The translations under genes were made by a program, and so were the position numbers. From a bacterium (GTDB taxonomy: Bacteria > Hinthialibacterota > Hinthialibacteria > H5-UNCL2): a stretch of DNA of 64,000 bases. The stretch is taken from the NCBI GenBank assembly GCA_015075175.1, contig JABTUV010000002.1:273581-337580 (forward strand). Reading direction: 5' to 3'. The stretch's first letter is position 1, and each line of letters begins with the position of its first letter. The notes beneath the pieces are model-generated. The model did no database searches and was not told the DNA's origin. It was given only the letters and a program-made list of their open reading frames with translations. This document shows, one piece after another, positions 8,484 through 17,470 of the stretch.

Positions 8484-9605
8484 GTGCGCATTATCTTTTC
8501 GATTTCCAGATGTCTTGCGGTTGGGGCGCTGTCGGCCATGGTTTTGTGCCAGGCGACGGCCGGCGATGCGCTCGAAACCGTCAGGGGGTTCCCTGAGAAA
8601 CAGCGGGTGGCCCGCCTGGCGGCCTGCCTGGAGTTCCTGCGGGACGCCTCGACGCCCGCCGCGGCGCGGGCCGAGCTGATCAAGCTCTTCGCCGAGGACG
8701 CGCGGTTGTTGTCGCCGCACTACGGCTGCAACAGCATCAGAATCGATGAAAAGGAGTGGATCGATCTCCTCTCCGAGGGGATCAGGCAGGATCCCGGCGA
8801 CATCCACGTGGTCTACGCGCTCACCCGGCTCTTGATCAACACCCGCCAGTATGCCAAGGCGCTTGAAGTCGTCCGTCCCTACGCCCGGCTGCATCCCGAT
8901 GACCAGGCGTCCCGCGCCTGGGTCGAGTATTGCGAGCTCAAGCTGAACGCGGGCGAAGAGAAGCGGAATGAAGTCATGGAATTCGACGTCCATTTCTGCG
9001 TCATCACCAAGAATCCCAAGGCGCAGCGGATGGCGACGCGCGCGCAACTGGAGGAGGAAATCGCCATCCTGAACCGCCGCTTCGTGGACCTTGCGGGCAA
9101 TCCGCTCGGCAAGTTCAGGTTGAAGTCCGCCTCCCTTTACGACGACGTCAAGGACCTCGGATGCCCTTTTGTGGCGCTTGGCGATACCACGCAACCGTAC
9201 GACAGCTACGGCTGGCAGGAGATTTTCAACCAATGCGAGCACCGGCAGGTACGGGATGCGAGCGCCATCAACATCTTCATCAACGACGCTTACCGCGAGC
9301 CTTTGGGGTTCGACTCACATATCTGCCACGGCAAGAACAACGGCAACCGGCCGCCCTACATTCTTCTGGATTACGCCCGCCTCAACAACACTTCGCTCAG
9401 CCCGGAGGTGCACGAAATGGGGCACGCTTTCGGGCTGGGTCACGTGGGCGTGGCCGGGGCTGACCGCTTTTCGCACACCAATTACATGTGCAGCAGCGAG
9501 CACAACTACGGCAGCGGGGGACGCCGCAACCTGGGATTCTCCGAGGATCAGGCGGCGATCATGCTCTACAACGGTCGGCGTATGCGGGAGTTCTTCGGGC
9601 GTTAG
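8484..9605 (+). CDS. secreted metzincin-type zinc metalloprotease
   Basis: The 373-residue protein starts at GTG 8484, five bases after GGAGG. It has a signal peptide (about 1-27). A helical region (about 30-160, TPR-like) contains GDIHVVYALTRLLIN. The C-terminal protease part has HEMGHAFGLGH at 310-320, the metzincin HExxHxxGxxH motif, followed by NYMCSS with a likely Met-turn methionine at 335. Three histidines and the Met-turn make an active zinc enzyme likely; the subfamily is not recognised. It follows the 190-bp repeat and precedes the TGGTATTACCA-controlled gene. Confidence 0.82.
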   Translation: MRIIFSISRCLAVGALSAMVLCQATAGDALETVRGFPEKQRVARLAACLEFLRDASTPAAARAELIKLFAEDARLLSPHYGCNSIRIDEKEWIDLLSEGIRQDPGDIHVVYALTRLLINTRQYAKALEVVRPYARLHPDDQASRAWVEYCELKLNAGEEKRNEVMEFDVHFCVITKNPKAQRMATRAQLEEEIAILNRRFVDLAGNPLGKFRLKSASLYDDVKDLGCPFVALGDTTQPYDSYGWQEIFNQCEHRQVRDASAINIFINDAYREPLGFDSHICHGKNNGNRPPYILLDYARLNNTSLSPEVHEMGHAFGLGHVGVAGADRFSHTNYMCSSEHNYGSGGRRNLGFSEDQAAIMLYNGRRMREFFGR

Positions 9606-9655
9606 CGTCGCCCGTTCTCGACCTGCAGGTGGCAGCGCACCAGAAATTCCGAGTC

Positions 9656-9719
9656 TTGACGGCAAGATGAAAATGGCCTAGGGTCCCCTGGTATTACCAG
9701 ATGCCCTGTGGCATTACCA
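9656..9719 (+). promoter_or_regulatory. promoter with two TGGTNNNACCA operators
   Basis: A possible -35 box TTGACG (9656-9661) is 17 bp from a weak -10 TAGGGT (9679-9684). Directly after it comes the perfect 13-bp palindrome CTGGTATTACCAG (9688-9700), and a second near-match TGGCATTACCA (9709-9719) is centred 20 bp further on. The spacing puts both operators over the start of transcription of the beta-propeller gene. The motif fits GntR/FadR-type repressors (TGGTNNNACCA); the regulator is not in this window. Confidence 0.7.
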
Positions 9720-9755
9720 TACTTTTGATACTATTTCTGTTCGACGGAGTGCAAC

Positions 9756-10727
9756 ATGACACGTGCAGCAACCACACAACGCCTCGTGAGGTTTCCACAG
9801 ATCGACGGGGAGTGGTGGCCGGTCGCCGGCAACCCCATGGACCACAAGTACGCCACGGCAGACCAGGAGCCGGTGGATTTCGGCATCTGGCAGGCGGCTG
9901 ACGGGACTTGGCAGATCTGGTCCTGCCTGCGTCGCACCACCGCGGGACGCGATCAAGGCGGCAAGGGGCGCGTTTTTTATCGTTGGGAGGGCCAGTCGCT
10001 GTTCGACACCGATTGGAAACCCATGGGCATCGCCCAGGAGGCGCGAGTCGACCTGGGCGAGACTGCCGGCGGCCAGCAGGCGCCTCACGTCATCCGGGTC
10101 GGTGATACTTACCACATGTTTTACGGCGACTGGGAGAACATCTGCCATTCGGTGAGCCGGGACGGCAAGCACTTTGAGCGCGTGATCGGGTCCGACGGGA
10201 CGGCCAAGGTCTTCAGCGAAGGCCCGGGATTCAACACCCGCGACGTCTGCATGTTGCTGCACGACGGACTCTGGTACTGCTATTACACGTGTCATCCCAA
10301 TAACCAGGGCATGGTCATGGTGCGTACGAGTCGGGACCTTGAGAGCTGGTCGGACTCGAAGGTGGTCGCGTTCGGGGGCCAAGCGGGAACCAGCCTAGGC
10401 TCGATGGAGTGTCCGCACGTGGTCAAGCTGGGCGAGGACGAGTTCTATCTCCTGACGACCCAGAGCTACGGGGACTTCAGCGACGGCCAGATACGCAAGC
10501 GCGGCAAGCCCCAGACCAGCGTGTATGGGTCGTCGGATCCCACGTATTTCGGCATCAACCAGGACGCGAAGTATTGGCTTGGCCACCTGCCCGTGGCCGC
10601 GCCGGAGCTGGTCTTCTACCAAGGTCAGTGGTACCTGGCGGCGTTGAACGAGGGCGCCTTGGACGGTATCCGCATCGCCAGGTTGAAGTGGGTGGAAGCC
10701 CAACCATCGCCGCGCACGGTCGGCTAG
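9756..10727 (+). CDS. five-bladed beta-propeller glycosidase-like protein
   Basis: The 323-residue protein lacks a signal peptide and has repeated aromatic beta-blade motifs (HVIRVGDTYHMFYGDW, LLHDGLWYCYYTCHP, HVVKLGEDEFYLLTTQSYG, LVFYQGQWYLAALNEG). These are typical of the GH43/GH32/GH130/DUF377 superfamily fold. The catalytic residues cannot be assigned with certainty, though several Asp/Glu in blade starts are candidates. It probably acts on an imported oligosaccharide in the cytoplasm. It is the first gene behind a double TGGTNNNACCA operator, so it belongs to the same proposed regulon as the beta-helix cassettes. Confidence 0.7.
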   Translation: MTRAATTQRLVRFPQIDGEWWPVAGNPMDHKYATADQEPVDFGIWQAADGTWQIWSCLRRTTAGRDQGGKGRVFYRWEGQSLFDTDWKPMGIAQEARVDLGETAGGQQAPHVIRVGDTYHMFYGDWENICHSVSRDGKHFERVIGSDGTAKVFSEGPGFNTRDVCMLLHDGLWYCYYTCHPNNQGMVMVRTSRDLESWSDSKVVAFGGQAGTSLGSMECPHVVKLGEDEFYLLTTQSYGDFSDGQIRKRGKPQTSVYGSSDPTYFGINQDAKYWLGHLPVAAPELVFYQGQWYLAALNEGALDGIRIARLKWVEAQPSPRTVG

Positions 10728-11114
10728 TGCCGCTTCACAAGAAACAGTTGGCGGAAGGCTGAAACCTGGTGCTGGGGTCGCCGGTACTCGGGTGCGTGGA
10801 GGGGCGCCTTGGTTGCGGCTGTTTTCTTGAAAAAGGACCAGCGACGACGCAAGACCACCGCATCCTGTCCGCGAAGGGCTTGAACGCGGGCAGCCGCAAG
10901 TTGCAGCAGCGGCTGCCCAACTCGCGTCCACGAGGGATGTTTCATGCTTCGGCCCGATTCGGCACGCCGCACTTTCTGTGCTTACCACAATTTAAATCGA
11001 TAATTTTAAGATACTTATGATTCATTCTGGGGTTCTTTTCCGCGCGGACGGCCCTCCCTTATTCACCTGCGTGGAGTTTGGCGGGAACTCCATGGGGTCT
11101 TTGATGGAATTTGC
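10728..11114. other. non-coding stretch before cassette A
   Basis: No supported gene was found. The right part (about 10985-11030) is strikingly AT-rich for this genome, with TTTAAATCGATAATTTTAAG, and could hold a promoter or a protein-binding site. Open frames here lack family features and ribosome sites. Confidence 0.4.
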
Positions 11115-11159
11115 TTGACTTGGCCTGGAAGGAGTGGTAATACCACATGGTAATACCAG
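11115..11159 (+). promoter_or_regulatory. cassette A promoter with tandem operators
   Basis: TTGACT (11115-11120) is followed after 17 bp by TAATAC (11138-11143). The -10 is embedded in the perfect palindrome GTGGTAATACCAC (11134-11146), and a second copy, TGGTAATACCA, lies at 11148-11158, 13 bp centre to centre. The cassette B promoter has the same boxes, spacing and embedded operator, which argues for real function. Occupancy of the operator would block RNA polymerase. Confidence 0.8.
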
Positions 11160-11352
11160 ATTGCCTTGAACGTGGCGGTGAGCGGGATTCAGAAGTCGAA
11201 GGCGCGACGGGATCGAAGTCGAAGGTCCGGTTCTTGTGCGTCCAGGGACAACGATTCCGGCATTGCTTTCTGGGCGTGACGGAATGCCGCCCATCGGGTT
11301 CAATCCCTCAGTGCTGGGGTATTGCGATCATTCGTTGCAGGGAGGAATCATC

Positions 11353-14330
11353 GTGAAGTTCTGCAGAAGAGTAACTTTCCTTTCGCTGCTGCTCATGGTA
11401 GGCCATGGGTTCTCGCAGACGTCTACGTGGGGCCGGCCGGCAACGACGCCAATGACGGCCTTACTGCCGGAACCGCCAAGGCTACTTTCACCGGCGGAAC
11501 CGGAGCGCTGTCGGTGCTGAACGCGCAGCCGGCGGGGTCGGCGCTTCGGGTCCTTGGGGCGGTGACCGACAACGGCGTGGGCGCGGTGACGGCCGGCGGG
11601 GTGATTATCCGCTCCGATCCGCCCGGTTCGCGGTTCATCCTGAGCCAACTGGTGTTGACGGTAAACGCGGCCAACGTCACCATCCAGGACCTGGAATTCC
11701 AGGTCGGCTCGATGCACGAGGCGGCCATCGTGGTGGCCGCCAACGGTTGCACCATCCAGTCGTGCAGTTTCACGGGGGTGGCGCCCAACGGCGGTGAGAC
11801 CTTCGTGATCGAGGACGAAGTGGCTCCCATCCAGGTAGTGGGCGCGGGGAACCTGACGGTGCGAAACTGCATCTTCACCGCCGATCAGGCGTGGGACTAC
11901 TGCGTGGTCTTGTCGGACGCGGCGGGCGCGGCTTCGGGGATCACCTTCGACGGCTGCACCGTCAACTCCAACAACCTCACCGGCGGGCTGCGGGCCTATC
12001 GCGCCTACGATAACGTCCAGGTCACCAACTCCAACTTCATCACGATGCGCCGCGCCGCCTGGGAGTTCAGCTACATCTATCCCAACAGCCTGATCGATCC
12101 GGGAACCGCCAGTAACCTGCTGTTCCAGGACCTCAACATCACCGGCCACTCCGAGGGCGCCTCGTTTAACGCCGCTATTCACTTCCGCCAGTGCTCGGCG
12201 GAGAACATCCAGGTCCGCCGGGTCAACTTCTCGCAGATTTCCGGCAACGGTCAGGACGCCGTGCGCATCCACAACGCGACCGTGGACACCATCATACTGG
12301 ATACCGTCGAATACACCTATCCGCCCATCGGCAACAACGACTACTACATTCCGTTGACAATGGAAACCAACGTGAACGTCGTCAACGCCACCATCGTCAA
12401 CTGCAGCTTCACCACGGCCATCGCCTTCCGCTGCGACGACCAGGTGAACAACCTCAGCAACATGGTGATCAAGGATTCGGTGTTCACCAAGACGCCGTAC
12501 CGCGCCGCCAACAACATGATCCGCGTGCGCAGCACGTCGGTGCGGGGATGCACGATGGACAACGTGACCATCGTGGGGGACACGGGCGACGATCTGGTTT
12601 CCTTCTTCGGCAACCCGCTGCTGCGGGACCTGACCATCCGCAGATGCACCATTCGCGGCAATGCGGGCGACGAATCCATCGTGATCCTTGACGGCGCCGT
12701 GGCCAACGTTCTGATCGAGGATTGCTCGACCAACGGCGACGGGCACGGCATCAGCATCAAGAACGGGGCGACCACGGTCAACGGCATCACGATACGCGGT
12801 TGCACCATTACGGCGCTGAGTAACGGGACGACCGACGCCGGGGCGATCTCGTTCAACGAACAAGGTTCCGGCGGTCCTACCCTAAGCAACGTCACGCTCG
12901 AGAATCTCTGGTTGTACGCCAATTTCGGCGTTTACGTGGAGGCGACCAACCTCAGCAACGCCGTCATTCGCAATACCGACATGAGGGGGGACGGGGTGGT
13001 GCGGCGGGGGCTGGAGATGCGCGGCAGCACGCTCACCAACGTCCAGCTTTCGGATCTGGTGCTGGTGGGCCGGGAGAACGGGCTGAATGTCAACGGCTGC
13101 GTCGGATCGGGTCTCTCGCTCACCAATGTCAGCGCGCTGCCCGACGCGGCGTCGTTTTCCGACAGCGGCCTGGAGATTGATTTCAACGGTGGGGGCGTCA
13201 GTATCAACGGCGCGATCGTCGACGGCGGCGGCACCGGGGCGGGGTTGGTGCTGGGCACGGGGGCCACGGCCGCCGGCGGCTGGACGGTGCAGAACGGCAC
13301 GCTTTCCAACTGCGTCGGCGCTGGCCTCTTTGTGGGCAGCGCCCTCCAGAACAGCAGCTTCACCAACCTGGCCATCAGCAACAGCAGCGGCGCGGGCCTC
13401 CTCGTCGGCAACCGGGTGACGGACTGTACCTTCACCAGCGTCAGCGTGGACGGCGTGACCGGCGGCCCGGGCATCATCGTCGACAATTCGACGGCGACCG
13501 GTGCGCAGAACATGGCGGCCAGGATCGCCTTCTTCGACTGCGCGGTGGATGGGGCCGACGGCATCGGCATCAACGTACAGGGCGTCGGCCACCGGGTCCA
13601 GGGCTGCACGGTCGAGAACGGCGGCAGCGACGGCATCGCGGCGACCGAGCCGAGCGGCATCCTCGCGGCCAACGCCGGCATCGCCATCGTCAGCAACACG
13701 GTGCGCGACTGTCCGCAGGGCGTGGCGGTGGCGCTGGAGGGAAAGAACTCGACCGTCGGATGGAATACTCTCTACCGCAACGGCGGCGGCATCCGCTTGC
13801 GTTCCGGCATCACCAGCGCGCGGGCCGGCAGCAGCAACACGACCAACAACAGCATCCTGCGCAACGCCGTGTACGGCGGGGCGGGTTCGGCCACGGGCAT
13901 CTTCGAGACCTTCAACATTCAGGTGCCGGGCGACACCGGTCCGGGCAACAACGCCTACGTGAACAACACCGTCACCGACTGGGGCGGTCACGGCAGCGAG
14001 TTCATCGGCGCGGGCAACACCATCCAGAACAACATCTTCGCTTTCAACGGCGGCTCGGGCCTGCGCGTCCTCAGTCTCACCGGTTTGACGGCGGGTTGGA
14101 ATTGCGCGGCCATGAACGGAGGCGTTGACTTCGACGGCATCTCCGTCGACTACAGCAAGGACATCTGGTACGACCCCGACTTCGTCTCGCGCACTCCCGG
14201 AGCGGCGGGTTTCTATCGCCTGAGTCCCACCAGCGGCGCCCTTGACCGGGGGACCCCGGTGGGGACCGGCGTGGATCTCGGCGCTATCGAATCGGGCGCA
14301 TCGGAGGTGCCATCATGGCGCGTGTACTAA
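11353..14330 (+). CDS. secreted parallel beta-helix protein A1 (apparent frameshift in signal peptide)
   Basis: Translation should begin at GTG 11353, seven bases after GGAGG, giving a signal peptide (MKFCRRVTFLSLLLMVGHG). This leader is one base out of frame with the mature protein, which is open to 14330. One missing base near 11413 would restore VGHGVLADVYVGPAGN with a normal signal-peptidase site. The mature part of about 970 residues has many short Asn/Val/Thr-rich coils (VTIQDLEFQ, VTIRGCTI types) of the right-handed beta-helix fold and ends in SWRVY. It is paralogous to B1 at 53544-56840. Family knowledge: such proteins are pectate-lyase-like or surface polysaccharide-binding proteins. 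A catalytic residue is not identifiable. Confidence 0.8.
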
Positions 14331-14362
14331 GGCAGACGATGGACAAGGCGAGGGGAGGAACC

Positions 14363-16438
14363 ATGACCATGCAGAAACGAACCATGACTACCGGATGCGC
14401 GATTCTCGCGCTGCTCTTGGCGCTGCCGCTTCTCTGCGGCGCGACCACCTACTACGTGCGCACCGACGGCAACGACGGCAACGACGGACTGACCAACACG
14501 CCCGCGGGCGCCAAGGCCACTTTCCAGAACCTCCTGGCGATGGGCGACGGGGACACCGTGGTGTTCGCGCCGGGAACCTACGACTCGGGAGGCGCCACTC
14601 ATCTCATCTTTCGCGTCAACGTCACCTTCCGCGGCTCCGATGCGGTCAACCGGGCGGTCCTGCGCAATCTCACGCTCAACCTGACCTCGACCGCCAATGG
14701 GGTTACGTTCGAGAACCTGGTGCTGGACGGGGCTTACTCGGTCCCCGACGTGTTTGCCCTGGACAACGGATGTTCCAACATTACGTTGCGCAACTGCGAA
14801 GTGCGGGACCCCTCGCTGGTCAACGTCGCCGACGCGCTGCGCCACGGCCTCATGGTGATTCAGGGCTGTACCAACCTCTTGGTGGAGAACTGCCGGTTCG
14901 CCGTCAACGCCAACGCGGACATCGGCAACCGCATCCACATGTTCATCGCGCACTACGATCCCTTCAACGCCAACGTCAACGCCAACTGGACCGTCCGCAA
15001 CACGGCCTTCTACGCCACGCGCACGGTCTCGACCGACGCCGACTGCGCCGCCATTTATCTTTGGCACAACGTGTCCAACTTCCTCGTCGAGGGCTGCACC
15101 TTCGAGACGGTGGCGGAGGTGATGCGCATCGTTTCCACCGATGCCGGCGACCCTCCGCGGGTTTACAGCGGATTCACGTTCCGCAACAACGGAATTCAAC
15201 GGGTGGAGGCGCTGCACGCCATCTACATGGGTTCCAACAGCGTGTACGAGAACTTCGTCATCCGGAACAACTACGTGACCAACGCCGAGGACAGCTTCAT
15301 TCACGTGCCCGGCGGGGGCACGGCGGTGGTGGACGGGCTGGAGCTGTCGGGGAACGTTCTGGTGGACGTGGGGTACAACAACGACGGTACCGACCGCGCG
15401 CTGACCATGGACGAGGTCCGCATCAATCCCACGCCGGGCCGACGCGTGGTGATCCGCGACAACCGCTTCGTGCGTCCCAGCGTGGGAGCCGACGAGTGCG
15501 TGTGGTTGAACCTGGCGGGCGCCGGCGTGGACATCATCAACAACCGGTTGGGCAATTACACTTCGACGGCGCTCTTAATCGACGGGGCCGAGAGCCTGAC
15601 GCCCAACGGCGCGCTCTCCGACGTGGCGGTGACGGACAACGTGTTTCCCAACGCCAACGGGATCGCGCTGGCGGTGCGGGGCCTCAGCGAGTCGGTGGGC
15701 GGCGTTGTGATGGAGCGCAACGTGGTCCAGGCGGCGGGCGGCTCGGGTATCGAAATCCGCAGCACCCTGGGGGCGGGCGGCGTCATCCGCAACAACACCA
15801 TCTCCAACGCGGCCACCCAGGGCATCCGGGTTGCGGCCCCCGGCGTGCTCATTGCTTACAACGACGTCTTCGATTCCGGCAATGCCTCCGGCGCCGGCAT
15901 CCTGCTCAACCAGTACAGCAATCCCAGCGACGTCTCCAACTGCATCGTGTCGTACAACATCTGCGCCGGAAACCAGAGCTACGGCATCTCGCTGGATACC
16001 GTGCTGGCGGCCACCAGCCAGAACGTCACGGTGATGAACAACACCATGGCCAGCAACGTGAACGGCGGCATCCGTGTCGGGCTGAATAACTGCCACGTCT
16101 GGAACAATATCATCGCGTTCCACAGCGGCACGGGCCTGGCGTTCCAGGCGACCACGCCGGGAGCCATCGGCTACAACCTGCTGTATAACGTGTTGACCGG
16201 AGGAGCGGACTACTCGGGCTTCGTCTCGACTCCGCTGGCGGGGGATGTGTTGGCCAATCCGCAATTCGAGAACTTCGCGGCCCGTGACTACCATCTGCGG
16301 GCGAGCAGTCCGGCCATCGGGGCGGGCGCGGCCCGCAGCGGCGCCAATCTGGTCGCCAATGGCAGCGATCTGGGCGCCCTGCCGACGCAGGCGCAGAATC
16401 TGTCGCTGCCGACGTCCCACTGGACGTTGTATCGCTGA
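14363..16438 (+). CDS. secreted parallel beta-helix protein A2
   Basis: I choose ATG 14363, preceded by GGGGAGGA, which yields 691 residues with a signal peptide ending near LLCGA. The mature start YYVRTDGNDGNDGL, with NTPAGAKATFQ, is the classic opening of DUF1565/beta-helix proteins. Coils with TVRNTAFY, VIRDNRFVRP and similar follow through the protein. The C terminus is HWTLYR. It starts 32 bp after A1, and its paralogue B2 starts 32 bp after B1, so gene order and spacing are conserved. Location is expected to be extracellular or cell-surface. Confidence 0.88.
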   Translation: MTMQKRTMTTGCAILALLLALPLLCGATTYYVRTDGNDGNDGLTNTPAGAKATFQNLLAMGDGDTVVFAPGTYDSGGATHLIFRVNVTFRGSDAVNRAVLRNLTLNLTSTANGVTFENLVLDGAYSVPDVFALDNGCSNITLRNCEVRDPSLVNVADALRHGLMVIQGCTNLLVENCRFAVNANADIGNRIHMFIAHYDPFNANVNANWTVRNTAFYATRTVSTDADCAAIYLWHNVSNFLVEGCTFETVAEVMRIVSTDAGDPPRVYSGFTFRNNGIQRVEALHAIYMGSNSVYENFVIRNNYVTNAEDSFIHVPGGGTAVVDGLELSGNVLVDVGYNNDGTDRALTMDEVRINPTPGRRVVIRDNRFVRPSVGADECVWLNLAGAGVDIINNRLGNYTSTALLIDGAESLTPNGALSDVAVTDNVFPNANGIALAVRGLSESVGGVVMERNVVQAAGGSGIEIRSTLGAGGVIRNNTISNAATQGIRVAAPGVLIAYNDVFDSGNASGAGILLNQYSNPSDVSNCIVSYNICAGNQSYGISLDTVLAATSQNVTVMNNTMASNVNGGIRVGLNNCHVWNNIIAFHSGTGLAFQATTPGAIGYNLLYNVLTGGADYSGFVSTPLAGDVLANPQFENFAARDYHLRASSPAIGAGAARSGANLVANGSDLGALPTQAQNLSLPTSHWTLYR

Positions 16439-16457
16439 GAATGCGGGCAATCGCCGC

Positions 16458-16494
16458 AAAAAAAGCGCCCCGGCGATTCGCATCGCCTGGGCGC
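16458..16494 (-). terminator. rho-independent terminator for pseudopilin A3
   Basis: The hairpin GCGCCCCGGCGA / TCGCCTGGGCGC spans 16465-16494. An A7 run at 16458-16464 becomes a T tract on the minus strand, so the signal serves the pseudopilin gene and may also stop A2 transcription. The sequence AAAAGCGCCCCGG recurs in the terminator after pseudopilin B3. Confidence 0.85.
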
Positions 16495-16521
16495 TCGCTT
16501 TATCGGGATGGGGCGGTCAGA

Positions 16522-17118
16522 CTAGAAGTCCTTGCGCGGATCGCGCGGCCCGAAGCGATAGATTTCGCCGCTGCTGATCAGGCCGTTGCTGACGTCGTAG
16601 GTGATCGCCCGCAGACGCCGAATCACCACGGGAGAGTACGGATAGTTGGTGGGGCTGTAGTTCTGTTCCTGGTCGCGATCCGGACCGACGCTGAGCAGAA
16701 ACCAGTGGTCGGCGTTGACGTTGGCGAATCCCTCCGTCTTGAAGCGGATGTAGTCGTAAGCGCCGCGCCCTTCCGTGATCAGCGGCGGGTTCACGCAGAT
16801 GCCGTCCCGGTCGCTGTCGCGCGGGCAGACGTCCCACGGCCAGAAGGCGTCGCGGGGCACTTGACTGATGTAGGCGACCGGACTGGTCAGGACGCCCAAT
16901 TCGTGGAACCAGGTGCCGGACCAGGCCTGGGGATAGTCGTCATGGTCGGTGCGATACGCCTCGATGGCGGTCGCCAGATTGGCGTGCTCCTGTTCCACCC
17001 TGGCGATGCGCGCGCGAATCTGCGCGTGCAGGAAATTGGGTACCGCAATCGCGGCCAGAATCGAGATGATGGCCACCACAATCAGCAGTTCGATCAGAGT
17101 GAATCCGCGACGATGCAT
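16522..17118 (-). CDS. type II secretion/type IV pilin-like pseudopilin A3
   Basis: The 198-residue protein starts at ATG 17118, eight bases after AGGAG. The prepilin peptidase site is RRG|FTLIELLIVVAI with Glu at +5, followed by the long N-terminal helix (NFLHAQIRARIARVEQEHANL). The globular part contains DRDGICV, which could bind calcium as in GspG-like major pseudopilins, and ends with SSGEIYRFGPRDP. It faces cassette A but is its inverted member: its paralogue B3 (50762-51370) is the third gene of the cassette B operon. It has its own operator-bearing promoter. Confidence 0.9.
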   Translation of the reverse strand: MHRRGFTLIELLIVVAIISILAAIAVPNFLHAQIRARIARVEQEHANLATAIEAYRTDHDDYPQAWSGTWFHELGVLTSPVAYISQVPRDAFWPWDVCPRDSDRDGICVNPPLITEGRGAYDYIRFKTEGFANVNADHWFLLSVGPDRDQEQNYSPTNYPYSPVVIRRLRAITYDVSNGLISSGEIYRFGPRDPRKDF

Positions 17119-17197
17119 GATGACGGCTCCTTTTCTTTCCGCCGACGACCCCTACGCGCGAACAGAAGCAGGACAGGAGGTAGGAAGCGCCACGAAT

Positions 17198-17252
17198 TGG
17201 TATTACCAGTAATTGGCGTCGATCTTTTACTACAGGTAAGACCAGTTTGCAA
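17198..17252 (-). promoter_or_regulatory. pseudopilin A3 promoter with two TGGTNNNACCA-type sites
   Basis: On the minus strand, TTGCAA (17247-17252) and TAAAAG (17224-17229) are separated by 17 bp. The site AGGTAAGACCA (17234-17244) lies inside this spacer, and the consensus TGGTATTACCA (17198-17208) lies just downstream of the predicted start. Both positions suit repression. The beta-lactamase gene on the other strand starts about 260 bp away and might share control. Confidence 0.65.
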
Positions 17253-17470
17253 GCTAAATTTTCGGTCGCGATGAATCGGGAGCATTGATGCGGGAAATGA
17301 ATCAATTATACCAATCGATCGTGATGATACCGCCGCGGCCGGTTCCCCTCGGCCTCATGAGATGGAGTCTTCCGTGGTGGGGTTGGTGCACATTCGAGTC
17401 CGGGAGGTGGGTCGGTCCCGCCGCATCACGCCAGAGGAACGCTGGTACGAAGCACGGTGGTCTTCCGGGC

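Noticed and set aside
11290..11320. GGGTTCAATCCC-like string resembling a tRNA T-arm
   Set aside because: The stem does not pair properly and no acceptor, D or anticodon arms are present.
14242..16089. A 615-codon plus-strand frame overlapping beta-helix A2
   Set aside because: It is rich in Arg/Gly/His with no domain pattern and lies entirely opposite the well-supported A2 frame, so it is a shadow of GC-rich coding DNA.
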